A DNA stretch of 64,000 nt from contig CM060732.1 in assembly GCA_030704615.1 (NCBI GenBank), forward strand, positions 75,249,053 to 75,313,052, written 5' to 3'. Under the pieces are notes generated by a model. It searched no databases, was not told the DNA's origin, and saw only the letters and a program-made list of their open reading frames with translations. A program made the position numbers and the translations under genes. Source of the DNA: Takakia lepidozioides (taxonomy: Eukaryota; Streptophyta; Takakiopsida; Takakiales; Takakiaceae). This document shows positions 56,672-64,000 of this stretch, one piece after another (position 1 is the stretch's first letter; every line of letters begins with the position of its first letter).

Positions 56672-57584
56672 ACAATCAGAAGATATTCGAGCTGGCAAAG
56701 GGCTTTAGGGGCAGGTCAAAGAACTGCATTCGTGTGGCCAGGGAGCGTGTGGAGAAGGCGTTGCAATATGCCTACCGAGACCGACGCACCAAGAAGCGCG
56801 ACATGCGTGGTCTCTGGATTCAACGCATCAATGCTGGCACTCGTGAACATGGGGTAAGTTTCGTCTCGCTGCTCCTCTCCATCCTGGGCCCAATGGACTC
56901 ATTTTAAGGTCTGGTAATGAAGGGTGATCTCGTTAGGGTACTAAGACGCATGGAACCTGTCGGTGGGTTTAATTCTCCAGGGTATTGCACAGCTTTTGTA
57001 TCAAAGAGAGGGTTAGGTGGGTTAACAAGCTCTGGACTCTGGTGCATGTTGTCCACAGTGGTTCTGGTGAACTTGCATCTCCACTGCATGGGTGTTGATT
57101 GGTGACTTCCTTTCACATGCTATCGGAAGATCCTCACTTGCTGGTTTCGACTTCCTTTGTGAACTGTCTCGGGTTTTCTAGAGTTGAAAGTAATGTCATT
57201 TCGTCTGCTTGATACTTGATGTGCAAGGCTTTTTGTAAGGCTCCTAGGGTTTCTTCTTGCAAATTGCATAGATGTGTTGTCAACCAGATCATTCTGGTCT
57301 TTAAGACAGAATTGGGTTGTGGATGAGAACTGTGGGTGCAGGTGAATTATGGGCAGTTTATGGATGGCCTAGTAAAGGAGAACATAGACCTAAATCGCAA
57401 GGTGTTGTCAGAGCTTGCCATGCATGAGCCTTACACCTTCAAATCCTTGGTTGATATCTCCCGCATCTCATTTACACAAGCAAAGAACCATGGGAATTAT
57501 GGGCAGTTAATGGATGGCATAGTAAAGGAGAACATAGACCAAAATCGCAAGGTGTTGTCAGAGCTTGCCATGCATGAGCCTTAA
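56668..57584 (+). CDS. Organellar ribosomal protein bL20 (nuclear gene)
   Basis: Exon 1 (56,668-56,853) encodes 62 residues: [55 protein letters not shown]. It ends GGG/GTAAGT. Exon 2 starts at 57,342 after TGTGGGTGCAG and encodes [37 protein letters not shown] and [11 protein letters not shown], the normal end of bL20. The frame then runs into a duplicated exon piece ([16 protein letters not shown]...) and stops at TAA 57,582, giving about 142 residues, longer than expected. bL20 binds 23S-type rRNA and is needed for assembly of the large subunit. With no transit extension it most resembles the mitochondrial form known from plants, though location is inferred. Confidence 0.88.
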
Positions 57585-57634
57585 ACCTTCAAATCCTTGG
57601 TTGATATCTCCAGCATCTCATTTACACAAGCAAG
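57344..57634 (+). repeat. 150-bp tandem duplication of L20 exon 2
   Basis: gaattatgggcagtt at 57,344 and again at 57,494 begin two copies exactly 150 bases (50 codons) apart, about 95% identical to 57,634. The period keeps the reading frame. In the second copy the Tyr codon TAC of HEPY is TAA, which ends the protein. Confidence 0.9.
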
Positions 57635-57639
57635 ATCAA

Positions 57640-59820
57640 GAAATAGGGAGGTCTGGTCTTCTTGTTTCTTTCCCCTCTTGTATTAAAGTGGGCCCAGAGT
57701 CCTTCTGGGAATTGTTTGTCTTCCATGGGGCCGGAGGATTGCAAAGTGACATCCTCCAAAGTGACCCTCACATGTGAACTGTGTCAAATCAGGGCATGGA
57801 GGGCATGGGAAGATTACAGATGTGTGGAATTTGGTCCTTTGTTTCCCCATGCCTATGATGAGGCAATGAGCAGTCAAAGTCACCAAGTTAAGATTGTGAG
57901 TAGAGATAATGCAAGTTTAGCTCGCTCGCTTATGTTCAGTCAATCAACTGTTTAGCTGGAGCCTGAAGTTAAGTAGTCAGTGTGATGAATAAGATCAGTT
58001 TTTATGTCATTTCTGGAGTTACAACAATTCAGGTAGAGACTAGAAGGCCCTGTTGATATTTGATGTGTGCAGTGTGCACATCCTCGGCACGCATTCCCTG
58101 TTATATCTTGTGAACTGCTTGGGATATCACATCAGGACAGATCATCGTCCTATGTAGGCATGAGTGATTGGATATGACTGGAAGTTGTGTTGACATAGCT
58201 GGAGACTATTCAACATGCAATTTAGAAAGCAGGTAGTCTGCTGGCAGTGTCTCCTTTGAGGATGTAGCAATTGATTTCATGGGGCATTTTGTTGGCATGG
58301 CTAGTGCAAGTGCAAAATGACAAAGGCCGCTTGGGCCCATCTCTTTCTTTGGACTCTAGCCTTTTTGGTCACGCCGGTGTCAATATTGATTGTACCAGAT
58401 CTTGGTCGAGACTGTGCCTTGTTTGAAAGAGAAACATAAAGAGAGGAGAATGAGGGAAAGAAACCTGTGGCTTGCGTCATTGGAAATGTTTGAAAGATAA
58501 TCATAAAGAGAGCGAATCAGAAACAGGGAAAAAAACATGAGGAAAAATAGAGTGGCAAGATAAGACAATTACTCATCTTGGAGCAACTAAAAATGACCCA
58601 CGCAAAGCAAGCATACTGCACCTCTCCCCCTTCTGTGTGTGCATGCATTTGAGAACGATCCCTGATCTGTTACCTTTCCAACTATTAGCAGGTTCATAGT
58701 TGCATCTGCATTATTGGAGAAGTGGAGTTCTCTATATGTAGGAGACTGAATCGCGTGGCACAGCTGATTGGATGTGGAAACAAGCCAGTTAGGAACTTTT
58801 AAGTCGAGGAGGAACATGTCAGAAAACCAGTTACTTCTCTGCCTTGGCTTGCTGTTGCCACTCCCATTGGACCCATTACCTACCTTTGCTCACAGCTTTC
58901 CAACAATTTGAAAGGCGGATAGAATCAACAGAAGGTGCCAAGGTTAAAGCACCTACTCTGGTGGGAAGTTACCAGGCAATGTGGAAGTCAGCTGCAGCTC
59001 TGGGACTGCAATCAGGTCACGATGTGTCTCAGACGAATTCAGTGATTGAAGAAGATGAAGCCAGAAATGTAGAGAAGGCAGTGAAAAAAAATGTCTACAC
59101 TTTTATGTGGTTTAATGCCGTGCACCCATCTGAGAAGCCCTTTGTACATGTGGTGTCTTTAGTATTGTCGAGACATTCTCTTCTGAACAAGGTTGACAGA
59201 GTTGCACACAACATCCAATGTGAATGTGCATACTATAGTTTTGATTGAGAAATGGGTTCAAGTCTACTTAATGTTACTATTAGGCCCCCCTTAAGATGTG
59301 ATTAAAGTGGGGGGAGAGAAAAAGTTATGATCTTTACTCCTTTACCCAGCATGCCTTGTAGGAGAGAGTTCGCTTTTGAAGGGATAGATTTTTTTTTCCG
59401 TTCAGCAGAGATGGTCTTATCAACAGCTTTGTTTGGGTAGAACGTGCGAATGGATCCATGGCTTCATCCTGGCATTACTCGAAGAGGTGGTTTTCCTTAG
59501 TGAGCTTTGCAAAACACTGATTTCCTCACATCAACTTGGTATAGCAGTATCATTTCATTTCCTATGGAGAAACAGTTCACTTGATGCATGGCGGGATGTG
59601 AAAGCCCTCTCCCTCTCTATCTTGCTGGAACAACTGAAGTTTAGTCCATGCACAAATTCCTGCACGCTGTGAGTGTGCAGAGATTCCCAAGTGCATTGGT
59701 AGAACTCGTCCACTTTGAAACCAATTTCTTGGTTTCCAGTTTCCACTTGGGATTCATTCGAACTGGGAAGATGAGGAAAAAAAAATGGAGGAAATACGTT
59801 AGGATGAAAAAAGAGCGTTC
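57640..59820. other. Unassigned interval between L20 and tRNA-Lys
   Basis: A plus-strand frame at 58,844-59,248 (134 codons) reads PLLTAFQQFERRIESTEGAK and NVEKAVKKNVYTFMWFNAVH. It is weakly gene-like but matches nothing I know and has no clear promoter. The rest is the 3' flank of the L20 gene and low-information sequence. Frames on the minus strand at 58,301-58,817 are rich in Phe/Leu/Ser and not supported. Confidence 0.35.
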
Positions 59821-59892
59821 GCCACCCCAGGGGCTCGAACCCTGGACCACAAGGTTAAGAGCCTTGCGCTCTACCAACTGAGCTAGGACGGC
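59821..59892 (-). tRNA. tRNA-Lys (CUU)
   Basis: The minus strand forms a full 72-base cloverleaf: acceptor GCCGTCC with GGGTGGC (one G-T and one T-G pair), D arm GCTC-AGTTGGTA-GAGC, anticodon arm CAAGG-CTCTTAA-CCTTG giving anticodon CTT, and T arm CAGGG-TTCGAGC-CCCTG. There is no intron and no encoded CCA. The A box (TAGCTCAGTTGG) and B box (GGTTCGAGCCC) of the internal pol III promoter are present. After the gene (below 59,821 on the plus strand) AAAAAA at 59,806-59,811 gives a T-run terminator on the minus strand. Confidence 0.97.
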
Positions 59893-62304
59893 TTCAGATG
59901 ACAATAAGGCTACAATGTTACTAGTTATAAGAAACTCTGATTTGCTTTCCGTATACTTTACATCCTGAATCAATTCATCATAACCAATTTTTGGGGGCTC
60001 GCTGTTATTGGATGCGAGGAGTGGTAGTTTAAAAGGTGCAGGTTTTGCAGTCAAGGCTGCAGGCCTTTAGGTTAAAAATTATTGAATTCATTAATGGTGT
60101 CCAAATCGCTTGTCTCTTTCAGCCTGCACTGGCCCAGCCTGTTCGCTTGGCAAAACAATGCTGAATCTAGATTTCTTCCTAGAAAACGCCCTCCGAGCTC
60201 TTTGCCACATGAACAGATTGGGCTACCACATCGAGAATGACCTTGCCTTCGACGTTCACCCAAAACCCTCCTGACAGGAAAGTCTTTTCTTAGCCAAGGG
60301 GCAGCAGCTTCTCTTCTGAAGGTCGTTCGCACAGTGTGCGTGACCGTGATAGTTGCAAGAGCTAACCAAGCTCTTTGGTCGATGATGCTCCACAGTTGCT
60401 GCACACTGGGAAGATTACTGTTCAGAGAAAGAAGGGCATGCAAGGGCAACGTCAGAAGGTCAGAAGTCAGAGCACACCAGACGCCCGTCTGATGAGTTTA
60501 GAGTTTAGACTTAGAGGCCTATGAGATTTCATAGGGCATAGGCTTATATTATTGTGAAGTGCAGAGGCCAGGGGTCACCCCTGAGGGGTGGATCTTGGTC
60601 CACTGAAATCTTGGTAAAAAGACATGATGCGGCAGCGAACAAACGGCACTAATCATTATAAATGAAGTAATTGCTGCGAGCAAGTTAGCTGTATCATGAT
60701 GCACAGTCGTGCCCACGAATCATCGCCTCCATCTGCATTCATTTCACTCCTCAGCAATAATATGTGTAGGTACTTAATTGTACGCTGCCAGGCCTTGTAG
60801 AAGTCCGGATGGATTCTAACACACTGTTTGCAAGTTACATAATACACCCGAGTGCAGGTTCATAGGACCCAGACTTCCATTGCGGATCGTACGAAATCCG
60901 GCCGGCCGATGAAGCATTGGGAGTTGTGCCAACGGACCCTGTCCAGCCAGTACCTGAAGCTCACCAAATACAGGCAACTTTTGACCGACCCACCCATTAC
61001 TTTCCATTCGGAATTTCAGAAACTATTTGCATTGTCACATATAGTATATAGTTTATTGGACACTCTCCCTCACGTCACGACTCACTATAGGCTGTTGTCT
61101 TAACAATCGGCTGAAGTCTTGCTTGATAATTGCACGAAGTGTACACGGTTCTCCAAGTTGACATGCCGCTACGCTAGCATTCAGGCGCTCTGATCAGTAC
61201 AAACGTACACAAACGTACAAACGTTGAACTGCAACCAAGTTCCAAGTTCCAACTCCTTGTCATCACGAGTTCAGGAAAGTCACGGGCTGTGATTTCTTCT
61301 GCGAGCAGAAAGCTGATGAGAGACGGCTGCTTTGCATCCCCATGGCACGTACTTCGATTTGGCATGCATTCGATCCCCTCTATGTACCGATCATGCACGG
61401 GCATCCTCCATCACTCTCCCTTGCGATCGTCGGTGAAAAGTTCAGAGCATTCAAAGAGCAGAGCCTTCTCCAGTGCATACCTAATACGAATCAGGTCCTA
61501 CCTGCCTATGTACCTACCTAAGTACTTCATATATACACCTACAAAGTACGGAAAGTTACCCCTACAGCCGTATAGTAGTAGAAGTTTAGAACTTAGTTTA
61601 ATGGTACATCTGTATTTAAATGACAGATAAAATACATTTGATCATTTTTATCATTTTACATTTTATCATTTTTTTAATGTACATAATTAAATGAGTTGAA
61701 CTTATTTCTTAAGGAGATATGAAAAATACTGTCCCTGGACAACGTTAGGCATTTTTGCGCCTAGTAATAAATTCAATCAATCATCAAATTAGGCACGCTT
61801 TGAAAACTATTTGTCATTTTTGCACCTAATAATAAATTCAATCAATCAGCAAATTAGGCACGTTTTGAAAACTATTTCTCACATTAGGCATCTTCATGCT
61901 ATAATTTCTTAGAATTAGGCACATGAGAAGAGAAAACATTTATTTTCTTAAGAATAAAATTACAAAATAGACACACCCAATGCCCATGGCCCTTCCAGGC
62001 TCCAGCCACCTTTCATTTCCTTTGAAACCCTAATATGATGACATTTTGGAGTCCATGCAAGGGCCTTTCGAAGTTATGTGGAGCTCTCGCAAATAGATTG
62101 CGATTTGTAGGCTAGTTATTTCCGCACGCATATATTTGTATTGATTTTTGTTCAAAGAAATTTTCATCTTATTACAAACAACATGAGAAGAGGCTTGCAA
62201 GTTTTTTGGTGGAATTTTTGGGCATTAGGCACTTTGGTCCCATAATTCCCCAACAATTAGGCCAAAATTTGAAAATTTCACAGAATTGATTAGGCACTTT
62301 CATA
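59893..62304. other. Unassigned interval with short tandem repeat
   Basis: No gene recognised. A 65-bp direct repeat lies at about 61,766-61,895 (aataaattcaatcaatc, then aaattaggcacg and ttttgaaaactattt), and the word ttaggca recurs about ten times from 61,745 to 62,300, right up to the start of the LINE. The minus-strand frame 60,072-60,449 (125 codons) could be old retroelement debris, but I see no decisive motif. Confidence 0.4.
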
Positions 62305-64000
62305 TTGGATAACATTCTCCTCACCCAAGAAGCTTTGCAGAGGGCCGAGATGACCAACCAGCCACTAGCCTTACTTATGCTGGACTTCCAAAAGGCGTTC
62401 GATTCCATAGATTGGACATTTCTTTTTCTAGTTCTGGAAAAGGCTGGGTTCAATGGCACCTTTATCTCATGGGTCAATGCCACCACTCACTCGTAAACCG
62501 GGGGCTCCTCGGCCTCGATCCCAACTTCCTCCCCCTGTCTCCTGACCTCGGGCTCCAGCAAAGTCATGATCAACGGAAGGATCTCTTCCTCTTTTCAGCT
62601 CTCCCGCTCAGTCAAGCAGGGCTGCCCCCTAGCCCCGTTCCTCTTCCTCATTGCAGCTGACAGTCTAGGTCATCTCCTGGAAGCTAAAAAAGAAATTGTT
62701 GGCCTTCATCTTCATGCTCCCCAAGCTGAATTCCAAAACATGGTCAAGGTTTCAATGTATGCTGATGACACGACCTTGTTGCTAGACAGTTCAATTAAAA
62801 GCAACATCGACAGAGCCTTGCAATCTCTACAGACCTTTTGCTTGGCCACTGGGTTGCGCATCAATTGGCAGAAATCTGTTGGTCTTCTATCTCGTCTGTA
62901 GGGCGGTGACACGACAGGCCACTGCCCCCCCTGGGGAGAAGAGCTTGGGCTCAGATGGCTGGAGATCGGGCAATCCCACACTCTGTTAGGACATCAGATT
63001 GGTCATGACTTGTCAGATGACCAAAGATTTGCAAAGGTCATACAGAATCTGAAAATCAAACTGGCCTTCTGGAGCTCAGCATTGCTTTCAATGGCTGGAA
63101 GGGCTCTTGTTGCTAATCAAATTCTACTGTCTTCCATTTGGTTTTTTGCGGCAGTGTGGGCCCCTGGCTCCAAGCTGGTTCAGCAAATAAAGTCTCTGGT
63201 CAGGAATTTTTTATGGGGCGCCACGACAGACTCCCCCAACAGGCGGGCACTACTCTCCTGGGACCAGCTGTGTCAACCAAAAAAAATGGTGGCTTGGGGC
63301 TATTCGATCCTGGTAAACAGATTGCGGCTCTGCTGGCAAAGTGGGTTCCACGTGCTCTGATACATCATCTCTCACCATGGAGTAAGCTAGTCCAACCATA
63401 CCTTACCCACTCCATTCCCAGCTCCTCAAAATTGTGGACCCCATCCTTGAGATGGATTGTTCGAGGGAGTACGGCTAAGACTGTCATGGGCTCAGCAGCG
63501 TGGCAATCAATTTGGAAGGCTTGGACAATGCTAAGAGGGCACCTTTACCAAAAAATGCCACAAAGCAAAGCTGAATGCATGAGGCAACCAATCTTTGGAA
63601 ATCACAACTTGGATTCTGAAAGCCTTCTCCAACTTAAACCCAAGTGGGCTTACTCGGAAGGGAAAGGGTTCACTCACTTGGGTAATGTCTGGGAGAATGG
63701 AGACTTCATCTCCTCCCAGGAAGTCTCAAATCTGGTTGGCACCAGACGGGCTAACTACTGGGACAACATCCTCCAACAAATTCCGGTTTACATCCTCGAC
63801 CTGCTTAGAGCTAGCAACAGCCAGCACAGTTCACCGATGTGGTTGGCAGATTGCAATCAAAACAGGCCCAAAGTCATGTTAATCTTGTCCACGAATGGAG
63901 ACCTGGCCTCGGGGTTGGCTTTCTCGGTGGGCCCAGCAGGATTGCTTCACTGCATTGGGGAGCAGGAAACCAATGTGCAAACCTGGACTCCTATTCGAGT
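62305..64000 (+). mobile_element. LINE (L1-type) retrotransposon, 5'-truncated, runs off the window
   Basis: It begins abruptly inside RT at DNILLTQEALQRAEM. RT motifs: LMLDFQKAFDSIDW (first Asp), ISSSFQLSRSVKQGCPLAPF, MYADDTTLLLD (YADD box at about 62,758) and LRINWQKSVG. Downstream are LKIKLAFWSSALLSMAGRAL, NQILLSSIWFFAAVW and the post-RT region to the window end. Frames change near 62,490-62,560, with a stop at about 62,899 and breaks near 63,360, so it is a pseudo-copy. A 5' truncation in RT is typical for LINE insertions. The 3' end lies beyond 64,000. Confidence 0.88.

Noticed and set aside
59648-59881. Short frame across the tRNA
   Set aside because: Runs through tRNA-Lys; chance frame.
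60072-60449. 125-codon minus-strand frame as LINE debris
   Set aside because: Some resemblance to retroelement tails but no RT, RNase H or zinc motif I can point to.

Overview
The window is nuclear DNA of a land plant. The evidence is a 1,000-residue DYW-class PPR protein, a plant-style F-box/kelch protein, a nuclear gene for organellar ribosomal protein L20, a UBC37/UBE2T-type ubiquitin E2 with about nine exons, a cytosolic-type tRNA-Lys(CUU) and many nested transposable elements (Ty3, CACTA, Mutator-like, LINE). The style of the PPR protein and the transposon cargo fit a seedless plant (bryophyte, lycophyte or fern) better than a flowering plant. That is an inference; nothing here fixes the species.

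Layout. 1-1,960: unassigned flank. 1,961-10,080: Ty3-type retrotransposon copy 1, with the order gag, zinc knuckles, protease, a complete-looking DNMT3-like C5 cytosine DNA methyltransferase, RT, RNase H, integrase and PHD finger. 10,081-15,004: CACTA (En/Spm) element with TNP2/DUF4218/DUF4216 transposase remains, a palindromic subterminal array and one CACTA terminus. 15,005-24,640: what looks like one large DNA transposon with two divergent genes. The minus-strand gene combines a ParB-like domain with a probable N4/N6-type DNA methyltransferase domain and was interrupted by the CACTA insertion. The plus-strand gene is a Mutator-like transposase with a SWIM finger. Introns of the minus gene hold about 15 short palindromes. 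24,637-25,090: a perfect 2 x 227 bp tandem duplication. 25,330-27,780: a decayed OSB-like gene with four PDF-motif units, running directly into an intact PPR-DYW gene (27,722-30,856) built from near-identical 303 bp repeats. 33,520-34,600: F-box gene. 34,600-41,590: gene-poor DNA with Ty3, LTR and PPR debris. 41,591-50,885: Ty3 copy 2, with roughly 98% identical terminal repeats, gag mostly deleted and many stops. 53,186-56,154 (minus) and 56,668-57,584 (plus): a divergent host pair, UBC37-like E2 and ribosomal protein L20. 59,821-59,892: tRNA-Lys. 62,305-64,000: 5'-truncated LINE running off the end.

The main discovery is the retrotransposon family. It pairs a cytosine methyltransferase (writer) with a C-terminal PHD finger (possible chromatin reader). 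In both copies the methyltransferase and RT frames are continuous except for one TAG followed by CAACCA, which matches the tobamovirus-type readthrough context UAG-CARYYA. The element may therefore make Gag-protease-methyltransferase as its main product and add RT-integrase only by readthrough. A second, unrelated transposon in the same window also appears to carry a DNA methyltransferase. Two transposon lineages with DNA-modifying cargo within 50 kb is unusual.

Limits: exon borders were read by eye from splice consensus, LTR limits are partly ambiguous, and no database search was possible.
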